Shown: positions 9,867 through 18,885 of the stretch, piece after piece
How positions within the stretch are numbered: position 1 is the stretch's first letter
Layout: each line of letters starts with the position of its first letter
Assembly (NCBI GenBank): GCA_963726065.1
Contig: CAVSAU010000006.1
Span: forward strand, 272,372 to 336,371
Origin: Neomesorhizobium sp963726065
GTDB taxonomy: Bacteria > Pseudomonadota > Alphaproteobacteria > Rhizobiales > Rhizobiaceae
DNA length: 64,000 nt
Reading direction: 5' to 3'
The notes under the pieces: model-generated
What the model saw: only the letters and a program-made list of their open reading frames with translations
Told to the model about the DNA's origin: nothing
Database searches by the model: none
Position numbers and translations under genes: made by a program

Positions 9867-10715
9867 CTAGTACCCATAGGTTTCGGTGACATGCTGGCTC
9901 TTGTTGAGCACGACGCCGAGAACATTGGTCTTCAGCGCAAGTTCCCGCTCGCAAAGATCCGCCTCGGTTAGGGTGCTCGATTCGGCCGCCACAACGAGGA
10001 TCGCGCAATCGACATTCGGCAAGAACGCCATCACATCGTCGTTCGCCAGCATCGGCGGCAGGTCGAAAAGCACGACATCCGGATTCAGTCGCTTCTGCAG
10101 GCTGGCCAGCGCCTTGGTTGCGTCGGTACTCTGTAGGAGTTCCGCCGCCAGATGCACCGGCTGGGAATTGGACGCGACCGCGACATTGTCGCCATAGCGG
10201 AGCAGCGTGCTTTCAAGCGGCACCTGCCCCTTCAGGAAATCCTCCATCGACGGTGGATTCCGGATGCCCAGCGACTTGGCGATCTGCGGCCGCCGGAGAT
10301 CGAGGTCGACGACGACGGTGCGGCAATCTTTCTGGTGCGCGAGGCTGAATGCCAGATTGAGGGTGACCATGGTCTTGCCGCATTCCGGCGTTGGCGACGT
10401 TATGGCAACCGAGCGCCAATTGTTCTGCCGCAGCAACTGCAGCACCCGGGTGCGCATCATGTCGAAAGCAGTGTGGGCGGGATCGGAGCGACGGGCCGTA
10501 ACCAGCCTGGATGCAGTCGCCTGGTCCGGGATAAGCCGACCCGCCTCGAGCTTCGCCCACAGCGCGTCTCCGACGGAGTGAACCGATGGAATGGACCGCT
10601 CGGGCAGGCGCACGGGACCGTGCTCCTCCCTCGCCTTCTGCATGGCGGTCTGAATACGATCGAGAACTCCCGGGCTTTCTGGGGTTTTCTGGGCTGAGGC
10701 TTCAGAACCAGACAT
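9867..10715 (-). CDS. BY-kinase-type polysaccharide co-polymerase ATPase (CpsD/Wzc C-domain-like)
   Basis: A 282-residue cytoplasmic tyrosine-kinase-like ATPase that normally works with a Wzz-type membrane partner to control chain length. It carries the deviant Walker A SPTPECGKT at 107-115, Walker A' VVVDLDLRRP at 134-143 and Walker B VVLFDLP at 214-220. The C-terminus ends ETYGY, with only two tyrosines rather than the usual cluster, so autophosphorylation may be limited. Its ATG directly follows the wzz stop codon (TAG then ATG), which indicates translational coupling. Confidence 0.86.
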   Translation of the reverse strand: MSGSEASAQKTPESPGVLDRIQTAMQKAREEHGPVRLPERSIPSVHSVGDALWAKLEAGRLIPDQATASRLVTARRSDPAHTAFDMMRTRVLQLLRQNNWRSVAITSPTPECGKTMVTLNLAFSLAHQKDCRTVVVDLDLRRPQIAKSLGIRNPPSMEDFLKGQVPLESTLLRYGDNVAVASNSQPVHLAAELLQSTDATKALASLQKRLNPDVVLFDLPPMLANDDVMAFLPNVDCAILVVAAESSTLTEADLCERELALKTNVLGVVLNKSQHVTETYGY

Positions 10716-12269
10716 CTACAGCACCCAGCTGCTGTCGATAGCGACGAGAAACGCTTCGAAAACAGTCCTCAATGGCGTTCGATAAAAATGCAATGCGGCG
10801 AGAAAGATGAAGGATGTGATGGCCGCGATCGCACACCCGACCGCCATCTTCCGGTATTTGTCCTGTTTCTCGCCCGCGACCCAGATATAGGGAATTGTGG
10901 CAAGCGGCTGGGCCTGCAGAACCTGCGCAAGTTCAGAGGGTCGTCTGATCGACCGGTTCAGCAACTCCAGCAGCACGACCAAGCCGAGCCCGCAGGCAAA
11001 CCCACCGGCAATTCCAAGGCCTGCGATGCTCTTTCTGTTCGGGCTCACCGGGTCGGTTGGAGCCGTTGCCGGCTCCACTACGGAGAAGCGCCCGCCCTTG
11101 GAGCGTTTCTCGATCTGTTCACCGGCGGACGCTTCGCCCAGGCGCGCGACCATCGAGGTGTATTGGGTCTGGGTGTTCGCACGCTGCCGCTCAAGCGAGT
11201 TCAGCAGCGTTTCATTGTGCGGCGTCGCTGCGATCGACTTCTCCAGCTCTGACAAATACGCGGTGATTGACGACCGCTCGCGGCTGATGAAGGCCAGCCG
11301 CTCGTCGATCTCCGACAGTTGAAGATCGAGCTCGCTCGGTCCGGCCTTGCCGTTCTGTTTCTGATCCTGTCCGGTCTGGATTTTTTTCTGCAGGGCAGCG
11401 ATGCGCGTCTGCAGCGTCACGACATTGGGGCTGCCCTCGGCAAAAATAGCAAGCTGCTCCGACAAGGCGCGGTTCAGGTCCTGCAGCATCTGCTGATCGG
11501 GTGAAACCGGGCCGGCGTTCATGAGCTTGCCAGTGGTCTCGAACATCTGGACGAGGTTGGTGCGACGGGTGCGCAGACCGGCCTCTTCGCGCTCGAGCAG
11601 GAGCAATCTTTCCTGCTGGGCGCTCTGCTGGTTGCGTCGGAAATCCAGGCTGTCGGGCAGCGCTTCCTTGTTGGCGTTCTTGAAATCGAGAATCTGGGCT
11701 TCGAGCTTGGTCAGGATCCCACCCAGCCGTTTGACCTCTTGGTCGAAGAACTGCATCGTGTCGCCGGCACGGCTGGTGCGCAGATCCATGTTCTTGTTGA
11801 GGATGAACGTGACCAGTTCGTTCACGACCCGCGCTGCAAGCGCGGGGTCCCTGGCCTCGAAGGAAACGTTGAAGATGGTGGCGCCACGGCCTTCTCCCGT
11901 GTTCAGCTGCAATTGCTCGAACGAGATACGCGATCGCATGTTGTCGACGATGTCGGCGTCCGCGAGCTTGGTTTTCCGCGCGGCGTAAACATTCATGCGC
12001 TCTGCAAGCGCCAGAAGATTTTCACGCGTGGTGATCTCCTGCTCTATGACCTGCAGCTGCGCGATGGCGTTGGTCGACACCGTAGGCCGCACCATGTCGG
12101 CGGAGATTTGCGGATCCTCGACCAGTATCCTTGCGCTGGCCCGATACAGGGGCGGCGTGAAAAGCGCTGCAGCAAGGCCGATCGTCAGTATGGAAACTGC
12201 GATCAGAAAGAAAAGGGGAAGTCTTTTCAAAAAGATAGACAAATAGAAACGAAAGTCGATATCGCCCAT
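10716..12269 (-). CDS. Wzz/GumC-type polysaccharide chain-length determinant
   Basis: A 517-residue inner-membrane polysaccharide co-polymerase. One membrane segment lies near residues 16-36, then a long periplasmic region with coiled-coil stretches, the Wzz proline-rich motif region (EPATAPTDPVSPN), and a second membrane segment near 412-435 (AGLGIAGGFACGLGLVVLLE). An additional hydrophobic stretch near residues 475-495 is unusual and follows a short cytoplasmic segment. It is the first gene of the wzz, kinase, ATPase operon. The promoter should lie in the 630-bp divergent region before the ExoY-type gene. Confidence 0.88.
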   Translation of the reverse strand: MGDIDFRFYLSIFLKRLPLFFLIAVSILTIGLAAALFTPPLYRASARILVEDPQISADMVRPTVSTNAIAQLQVIEQEITTRENLLALAERMNVYAARKTKLADADIVDNMRSRISFEQLQLNTGEGRGATIFNVSFEARDPALAARVVNELVTFILNKNMDLRTSRAGDTMQFFDQEVKRLGGILTKLEAQILDFKNANKEALPDSLDFRRNQQSAQQERLLLLEREEAGLRTRRTNLVQMFETTGKLMNAGPVSPDQQMLQDLNRALSEQLAIFAEGSPNVVTLQTRIAALQKKIQTGQDQKQNGKAGPSELDLQLSEIDERLAFISRERSSITAYLSELEKSIAATPHNETLLNSLERQRANTQTQYTSMVARLGEASAGEQIEKRSKGGRFSVVEPATAPTDPVSPNRKSIAGLGIAGGFACGLGLVVLLELLNRSIRRPSELAQVLQAQPLATIPYIWVAGEKQDKYRKMAVGCAIAAITSFIFLAALHFYRTPLRTVFEAFLVAIDSSWVL

Positions 12270-12899
12270 CGCTACCCGCCGCCCTGGGAAAAGTACTTTA
12301 ATCGCACACGCATTATCAACGTACCGCGGGAGCAGAACAGTCCTTCAATCGGATAAATCCTGGCAGGGATACATCTCTTAGACTACCCCCCCCAGTAACA
12401 GCCTCCGCCAAAGGTACGGTGAGCGGCATCATTGGGCCGCCCGCAGCACCCTGCCCGGCATTTCGTTTTAGCGACTCGAACATCTGTATTTCCCGCACAA
12501 AACGCCGGCTGCCGAACGAGACCGGAACGATGGCGGCGCATGCGCTCGAGGACCGCTCCGGTCGACTTCAACATTGCCTCCCTCCACCAGCACCCGGACC
12601 CTTCTTTAGGTGGATGAAGGTAACCGAGCCTCGGGCGGAACCCTACTCCTATCGAAGGCGATTTACACCGATAGGAGATCGATCCCTCTATCTAGATCAA
12701 TATATCTGCCATTTTATCTATTGATATCGAGTTGAAGCGATTGGCAGACTTCTTAATGCGTAACAAAATACTAACTGAAATACCGAACAAAATGTCAATA
12801 CAGAAAGCTAATCTGAAAGATATTACTTAACTCGTAGTGCAAAACTTTGCTGTTGGGTGGTGGCAGAAATGTCAAGAATTCTCCCTAGATCGCCTGTAA
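12270..12899. promoter_or_regulatory. Divergent control region between wzz operon and ExoY-type gene
   Basis: 630 bp with no convincing gene. The stretch from about 12690 to 12850 is markedly AT-rich compared with its surroundings and probably holds promoters. It includes the inverted repeat listed separately at 12646-12677 and a second weaker one, ATCAATA (12696-12702) / TATTGAT (12719-12725). No transcription start can be fixed from sequence alone. Confidence 0.5.
12646..12677. promoter_or_regulatory. Perfect inverted repeat, candidate operator
   Basis: CTCCTATCG and CGATAGGAG are perfect 9-bp arms separated by 14 bp. The position, in the control region between two divergent polysaccharide operons, fits a dimeric regulator site, for instance for one of the LuxR or Crp-type regulators encoded at 59-63 kb. 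There is no T run, so it is not a terminator. Confidence 0.45.
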
Positions 12900-13550
12900 A
12901 TGGCGAGGAAATCAACATCTCCTATTCGATCACAGAGCAGCCGGGTGACCGCATACCAGGCAGCCAAGCGCGCATTGGATATTGTGACTGTTGTGCTGCT
13001 TAGCCCGGTCGCGTTGTTGCTCATCCTGGTCCTTGCCATCCTGATTCGCAGTGATGACGGTCCCGTTTTCTTCAGCCAGAAACGCCTCGGCAAAGGCGGC
13101 ATGATCTTTGACATGTGGAAACTGCGCACAATGGTTCCAAACGCCGAACGCAGGCTGGACGAACATCTTCGCGACAATCTCGAAGCGCGGCTCGAATGGG
13201 ACCGGACGCAGAAGCTCACAAACGATCCACGTATCACCAGGGTCGGGAAGTATCTGCGTAAATTCTCGTTGGACGAGCTGCCTCAGCTTTGGAATGTACT
13301 CATGGGGCATATGAGCCTTGTCGGCCCGCGCCCGATGTTTCCTGAGCAACGCCAGCGCTATCCGGGAACGGCTTATTTTGACTTGCGGCCCGGCCTAACG
13401 GGAGCGTGGCAAGTGAGCGCCAGAAACGGATGCTCCTTCGCAGAACGCGCAAAGTACGACACCGACTACGCGCAGCACATGTCCTTCACGACGGATCTCT
13501 TTATCCTGTCGAAGACGGTGTTGTCCGTCGTGAGGGGAACAGGCCTCTAG
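12900..13550 (+). CDS. Undecaprenyl-phosphate sugar phosphotransferase (ExoY-type)
   Basis: A 216-residue monotopic membrane enzyme that should start repeat-unit assembly by moving a sugar-1-phosphate to undecaprenyl phosphate. It has the RALDIVTVVLLSPV membrane helix near residues 24-48, then DGPVFFSQKRLG, KLRTM, the LRKFSLDELPQLWNV block and SLVGPRP, and RPGLTGAWQVSARN. Length matches ExoY/short bacterial sugar transferases without the extra N-terminal membrane domain. It is probably a single-gene unit, divergent from wzz; an IS701 element follows 260 bp downstream. The sugar specificity cannot be read from sequence. Confidence 0.91.
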   Translation: MARKSTSPIRSQSSRVTAYQAAKRALDIVTVVLLSPVALLLILVLAILIRSDDGPVFFSQKRLGKGGMIFDMWKLRTMVPNAERRLDEHLRDNLEARLEWDRTQKLTNDPRITRVGKYLRKFSLDELPQLWNVLMGHMSLVGPRPMFPEQRQRYPGTAYFDLRPGLTGAWQVSARNGCSFAERAKYDTDYAQHMSFTTDLFILSKTVLSVVRGTGL

Positions 13551-13812
13551 GTACATTCCCGGAGCTCAACGGGACATTTGAGCTGTACCTTCGAAATCCG
13601 ACATCCGACAATGCGTCCGCTCCAAACGTCGATCCGAAGATGTGCACAACGGGCCTGGGACCACACTTCATGTGAGTGAGGCGGCAGTACGACATAAGGT
13701 GCGGTCCACTGGCTCAACAGATGACTCCTTAAGTGATCCGAGATTTGAGTACGCGACTATCACGTAACCACTCGCGCTAACCTCAGGGATTCTAACCAGT
13801 GAGAAAGTACTA

Positions 13813-15342
13813 GTCTTACTGAGTCAGAAAGTCGCGGATGCGAGGGGATTCGCGCTGGTCGCAGATTTGTTAGCGTGCTGATTCGTGATCAGGAAGCGCG
13901 CCATGCCCGACTGGACAGCCGAGAGTGAAGCCGCATTCGACGCCTATGTCGATGCTTTGATCGGGGTGATCGGCCACGCCGACCGAGCTGAGCCGCTGAA
14001 GGATTACTGTCTCGGACTTCTGATGCCGCTGGAGCGCAAGAGCGTGGAGCCGTTGGCGGCCGTCACGGCGCCGTCGCGGGTGGCGGCCAAGCATCAGTCT
14101 CTGCTGCATTTCGTGGGACAGGCGCCGTGGTCGGACGCGGCCTTGCTGGCGCGGGTTCGCGACTGGGTCCTTCCACAGATCGAGCAGCATGGACCGATCC
14201 GGGCGTGGATCGTCGACGACACGGGCTTTCCCAAGAAGGGCAAGCACTCGGTGGGCGTAGCGCGCCAGTATTGCGGCCAGTTGGGCAAGCAGGACAACTG
14301 TCAGATTGCGGTTAGCCTGTCGATCGCGAATGACGCAGCCTCGCTTCCGATCGCCTACCAATTGTATCTCCCGCACAGCTGGGCGGAGGATCCGGAACAA
14401 CGCAAGAAGGCCAAGATTCCCGCAGAGATCACGTTCCAGACCAAGCCGCAGATCGCGCTCGAGCAGATCAAGACGGCCAAGGCCGAGGGCGTCGCGCCCG
14501 GCGTGGTTCTGGCCGACGCCGGATATGGCGCCGACGGCGGTTTCCGCGCGGGCCTGTCCGAGCTCGATCTGACCTATGTGGTGGGCGTTCAGCCCACACT
14601 CAGCGTCTGGCGTCCAGGCGAGAGCCCGCTGCCGCCCAAGCCTTGGAGCGGAAGAGGCCGGCCGCCGTCTCGGGTCGGCCGAACCGACGATCACAAGCCG
14701 ATCTCGGCCAAGGCCCTGGCCGAGGCGTTCGACGCCGAGGCTTGGCGCACGATCACCTGGCGTGAAGGAACCAACACTGAGCTCAATTCCCGCTTCGCCG
14801 CCGTGCGCTTGCGGCCGGCCTCCAGGGACTACAATCGGCCCGAGGCTCACGCCGAAGAGTGGCTCCTGATCGAGTGGCCTGAAGGCGAGGTCGAGCCGAG
14901 CAAGTATTGGCTCTCCACCTTGCCGGCCGACGCTACGATCACCCAGCTGGTCGACGCCGCCAAGCTGCGTTGGCGGATCGAGCGAGACTATCAGGAGCTC
15001 AAGCAGGAGCTGGGACTGGGCCACTACGAAGGCCGAGGGTGGCGGGGCTTCCACCACCACGCCAGTCTCTGTATCGCCGCCTATGGCTTCCTGATCTCTC
15101 TGAGGGAGACGATTCCCCCCTCAGCTCCAGCTCGCGCCCAGGGCCGCCAAACACCTGGTCTTCCCGACTGTTATCGACCCCGCGGATCCTCCGATCCGAC
15201 CAGAGCGGCACGTCCCGACCTCGATCCCGACCCTCAGGCGACGCCTGACTGTGGCCCTGGCCAACCGCCTGCAACGATGTCCATGCTGCACAAGGGCCAT
15301 GGACAGTCCGCGTCAGATGCGCAATTTATGACGCAGTAAGAC
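13813..15342 (+). mobile_element. IS701-type insertion sequence
   Basis: About 1.53 kb bounded by imperfect inverted repeats: the left end starts GTCTTACTGAGTCAGAAA and the right end, read in reverse complement, starts GTCTTACTGCGTCATAAA (2 mismatches in 18). I could not find a convincing target duplication. The element holds one transposase gene. Confidence 0.78.
13903..15331 (+). pseudogene. IS701-family transposase with one C-terminal frame change
   Basis: A DDE transposase. The first roughly 405 residues are in one frame (WIVDDTGFPKKGKHSVGV holds the first catalytic Asp; ADAGYGADGGFR the second; RWRIERDYQELKQELGLGHY the Glu region). The family's C-terminal end, containing LQRCPCCT, is found only in another frame and ends at 15331. 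The switch falls at the six-C run at 15115-15120. As written, the main frame instead runs on to 15339 with an unrelated proline-rich tail. GTG 13885 is an alternative start. Confidence 0.85.
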
Positions 15343-15817
15343 TTTAGCAAAGCTGAGCTTCTATCGCTTGCCGGGTGGGGCCGCAAACGGCGGCTTGGCT
15401 GCGCAGTTCATTTCACCGCTACAGTCGGGCGACTTGGCAGAATTGTCTGCGGCTCTCCCCCACTTGCGGCAAGTACCACTGTTCTCATGATGAAATTCCC
15501 CTGCGCGCCTTTACCACAAAGCACCCTTCCCCTTTGGCTGTTTTGTCTTCTGAAGGCGTGACGTTCGATCTTGAACAGTCGGTGTGGTCAGAACAGCGCC
15601 GCGAGTTGCCTTGCCGTCCGAATGAGGTCCCGGACCTCTTTACGAGAAACCGCATCCAGAGACAGCAGCCAGCGGCTCTGGGGCACATCATCCGAACCCC
15701 CTTGGAAGCCGCCGAAGCTCATCCGCAGAGTAGTCCGCTCTTAACTTCCGCTGACGCCCTGGCGTGACCCTCCCTTCGCGCCATCCAATCACGGATCGAC
15801 GCAATCTGGGATACCCC
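15343..15817. other. Intergenic, no gene seen
   Basis: 475 bp between the IS701 element and the end of the GT2 gene. Only short frames without recognisable motifs are present. Confidence 0.45.
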
Positions 15818-16822
15818 TCAGAGTCGATCAAGCCCCTTGGTATTAGCGGAACCTTCTCTATTCCAGCTTGCGACGATTCTGGTTGCATCGTCCTTGAATG
15901 TTAGCCTCAGCATCTGCCCGGCGCGATATTGCCGGATTCGGATCAGGCAAGTGAGCGCGCCAAGGCGAGTCCAGAGACCTGAAACCCGACCTGAGCGCAT
16001 TACGCTGACCACCTCAGCCAGAGGAGAAGCAGCCACAACCGCGCTTTTGACAACCCATGAAAGAATACCGGCGGGATTGCGCCGGACACCGCGAAATTCA
16101 TGCGCAACATGCCGGTCCCACCGGCGGCAAAGTTCGGAGAATGATCTGCAGGAGGTCGTGAGCACCTTTGCCGTCGCCAGATAGGCGAAACGGTAGCCGT
16201 GCGACGAGGCGCGCTGTCCCCACTCTGTGTCCTCCATCGTCGAGATGCCCCCGAAGGGACCGATTGCGCGAAACACTTCAGCTCGCACGGCCATGTTCCC
16301 TGTCGCCGCAAAGCCATAGCGTTCGACATACAGCCGGACGCGATAGCTAAAGATGCTTTCATATGCTTCCACGGATGTCAGTTGCGCAGGATCCACTGCC
16401 AGAATACCAATATCGCCGCCGACAACATCAACGGTCCTATTTCGGTCCATGAACTCGACGATAGTCCGCACCCAGTTCGGGTCGGCGACGCAGTCGGCGT
16501 CTATAAACGCGAGCAGTGCTGCCCGGGCAACATTTGCGCCACGATTCCGGGCAGGCCCGGGCCCAGGGATCGGCTCACTTTCGAGACGGACGCCCGCGCG
16601 ATGGCAGACCGTCTCCGGCAGTTCTGTCGAGCCGTTGTCAACCACTATCACTTCAAACGGGACTCCATCGGCACATTGCGTGTCCAGCGAGTTCAGGCAT
16701 CGGGCAAGTGCGCCTGGCTCATTGAGGTGCGGAATGATCACGCTCAGCTTGGGCAAGGCCGTCTCTGTGCTTTCGCAGCATTGAATAGGAACGGCGCTAA
16801 CGCCAAACACCTCGCGTGTCAT
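15818..16822 (-). CDS. Glycosyltransferase family 2
   Basis: A 334-residue GT-A fold transferase. Residues 26-68 form the nucleotide-binding start (LSVIIPHLNEPGAL, then EVIVVDNGS), the metal-binding Asp-x-Asp motif is D108-A-D110, and MEDTEWGQR near residue 200 is the catalytic acid region. The C-terminal part is basic and amphipathic, suggesting membrane association. Its ATG lies inside the wecC gene (26-bp overlap), so it is the last gene of the unknown-wecG-wecC-GT2 operon. It probably adds a sugar to the same repeat unit as WecG; acceptor and donor are unknown. Confidence 0.88.
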   Translation of the reverse strand: MTREVFGVSAVPIQCCESTETALPKLSVIIPHLNEPGALARCLNSLDTQCADGVPFEVIVVDNGSTELPETVCHRAGVRLESEPIPGPGPARNRGANVARAALLAFIDADCVADPNWVRTIVEFMDRNRTVDVVGGDIGILAVDPAQLTSVEAYESIFSYRVRLYVERYGFAATGNMAVRAEVFRAIGPFGGISTMEDTEWGQRASSHGYRFAYLATAKVLTTSCRSFSELCRRWDRHVAHEFRGVRRNPAGILSWVVKSAVVAASPLAEVVSVMRSGRVSGLWTRLGALTCLIRIRQYRAGQMLRLTFKDDATRIVASWNREGSANTKGLDRL

Positions 16823-18053
16823 AAATCACCTTTCCTCCCAACCTTGTATGCCGGAGCGATTTAAAGGGCTCGTGCTCCACAAGGAGCACAACAATGTCTG
16901 CGCTTTCCACGGCCTGGCGAGCACTCTCCAGGCGCAGATTGCGGTAGCTTGAAAGCGCTTGCGGTATAGTTTCGACAAATGGATCAGAGACAAGAATATC
17001 GGTGTCGGGAAGCGCCTTGGCGATCAGGCCGACGACCTCGATCGCTGGGCTCTCCCGCGTGTCATCGACATTCGCCTTGAATGTGAGCCCCAGGCACGCA
17101 ATGGTCGGAGAGCGGAAACGCTCAGCTTTCGCGACAACCTGATTGGCGACGTGATGTGGCCGGTGATCGTTCACCTCGCGCGCGGTCCGAAGAAGCGGCG
17201 ACAGTTGCGGAGCCGCCGAAACGATGAACCACGGGTCTACTGGAATGCAATGCCCACCGACGCCAGGACCCGGATTGAGTATATTCACTCGTGGGTGCCG
17301 ATTGGCCAGCTTGATCACCTCCCACACGTCGATATGCAATGACTCGCTGATGAGCGACAGTTCATTGGCGAAGGCAATATTCACATCCCGATAAGCGTTC
17401 TCAACCAGCTTGGCCATTTCGGCGCTTGCCGCATCCGTGAGCAGGATTTCGCCCTGTGCAAACACGCGATAGATTGAAGCAGCCCGCTCTGCGCACTTGG
17501 GTGTGAGGCCTCCGACAATACGGTCGTTGGTGACGATTTCGATCATGATGCGACCGGGGAGAACCCGTTCCGGACAATGGGCGATAGAAATGTCGGACCG
17601 TGTATCGCCATCATGCGGCATTCTGAGGTCTGGCCGAACCTCACTGATCCATTCCCGTATTCTCTCCGTCGTCCCAGGCGGTGAAGTCGACTCCAGCACT
17701 ACGATGTTGCCCGGCCTTAGGCGGGGAGCGATATCAAGCACCGCGGCCCTTACGCAGGACAGGTCGGCCGAATGGTCTCCATTGAACGGAGTGGGGACTG
17801 CGATGATGTAGGCGTCCGCTTCCGGCGTTTCAGTTGTCGCTGTCAGCCGGCCCATAGCGACCGCGCCGCTGACAGCGACTGCGAGATCCGGCTCGGTGAA
17901 CGGAACCTCGCCTCGTGAAACAGCTGAAACCCTGTCTTGATTAACATCGACTCCGACAACTTCGATACCGCGCGTTGCCAGGACGACAGCCGTTGGCAAT
18001 CCGATATAGCCCATTCCCAATATGGCCAATCGGCCACTGAATTTTTCTTCCAT
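16797..18053 (-). CDS. wecC: UDP-N-acetyl-D-mannosamine dehydrogenase
   Basis: Oxidises UDP-ManNAc to UDP-ManNAcA with two NAD+. A 418-residue protein with GMGYIGLP at 13-20 (NAD-binding), the central dehydrogenase domain, the catalytic cysteine in GVGGHCIPVDP, and the C-terminal UDP-binding domain (LGLTFKANVDDTRESP). I chose the ATG at 18053; an in-frame ATG at 18068 and longer open frame upstream have no homology. It follows wecG by 32 bp. Some relatives act on UDP-GlcNAc (WbpA-type), so the substrate is inferred from wecB and wecG nearby. Confidence 0.92.
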   Translation of the reverse strand: MEEKFSGRLAILGMGYIGLPTAVVLATRGIEVVGVDVNQDRVSAVSRGEVPFTEPDLAVAVSGAVAMGRLTATTETPEADAYIIAVPTPFNGDHSADLSCVRAAVLDIAPRLRPGNIVVLESTSPPGTTERIREWISEVRPDLRMPHDGDTRSDISIAHCPERVLPGRIMIEIVTNDRIVGGLTPKCAERAASIYRVFAQGEILLTDAASAEMAKLVENAYRDVNIAFANELSLISESLHIDVWEVIKLANRHPRVNILNPGPGVGGHCIPVDPWFIVSAAPQLSPLLRTAREVNDHRPHHVANQVVAKAERFRSPTIACLGLTFKANVDDTRESPAIEVVGLIAKALPDTDILVSDPFVETIPQALSSYRNLRLESARQAVESADIVVLLVEHEPFKSLRHTRLGGKVIYDTRGVWR

Positions 18054-18085
18054 AAGGCTTCCCCGCATCCCTTCGGTTAGATAGC

Positions 18086-18866
18086 TCAGCGATCCGTTCC
18101 CGCCTCTGTCGACCTCAAGGCCTCGGCAGGTCGCATAAGTTCCAGGATCGTGAGGAAAATGAACGCCGTATTCGTCACAAGGTAACGCCACCACAAGCGT
18201 TTCGGCTCCTGCAGCACGCGGTAGGCCCATTCCATGCCAATGCGCTGCCAAGATGAGGGTGCGCGCCTTGTGTAGCCGGCAAGCACGTCAAAGGAGCCAC
18301 CGACACCGTGGAGCACGGAGAACTCCTAGCGACGACGCAAACGACCCCAAGAATATCTCCTTCTTAGGTGACACCATGCCTAGAAACAGCATGTCTGCCT
18401 TCGATTCTCTGATCTTCGAAGCGATCAATGGGGCGTCTTGTGTATCGAAATACCCATGGTGACTTCCGGCGATTCTCAAACCAGGAAATCGCTCCTCAAG
18501 CCGCTCCTCCAATCTTGCAAGGACTTCCGGTCTTGCGCCGAGGAGGTACACGGAATGGCCTTCGGTATGGGCGAGTTCCAGAAGCCGTTCGAAGAGATCG
18601 ATCCCGGCGATCCGCTCGGGAAGAGGTCGGCGAAGCAACTTGCTTGCCCACACAATAGACTGACCATCCGCAAGCAACATATCGCATTCTACAAGAGAAT
18701 TTCGCAATAAATCGTCTTTTCGTAGATTAACTATTTTGGCCGCATTTAGTACTCCAAGGAGTATTTTTCCTCGTGTAATAAGTGCTGTGCGACATCGCGT
18801 TACCACATCTTCAATGCGCAACGCGTCGAAATAAATTCCGAAAAGAAGCTGCTGGTCTTGGTGCAT
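18086..18866 (-). CDS. wecG: WecG/TagA/CpsF-family glycosyltransferase, split by one frame change
   Basis: Family enzymes transfer N-acetylmannosaminuronate (or ManNAc) to a lipid-linked acceptor. The N-terminal part from ATG 18866 contains LLADGQSIVWASKLLRRPLPE, GIDLFERLL and YLLGARPEVL. The last conserved block (LHGVGGSFDVLAGYTRRAP, then EWAYRVLQEPKRLWWRYLVTN) is in another frame, 18086 to about 18320. One indel near 18315-18330 explains the break; no other damage is seen. It starts 19 bp after the upstream unknown gene. If the break is real, the product would lose its conserved C-terminus and probably be inactive. Confidence 0.85.
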
Positions 18867-18885
18867 AGACAGCTCTCACCATATG

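Noticed and set aside
13870..15060. 396-codon minus-strand frame opposite the IS701 transposase
   Set aside because: Shadow frame with no recognisable motifs; the plus-strand transposase accounts for the sequence.
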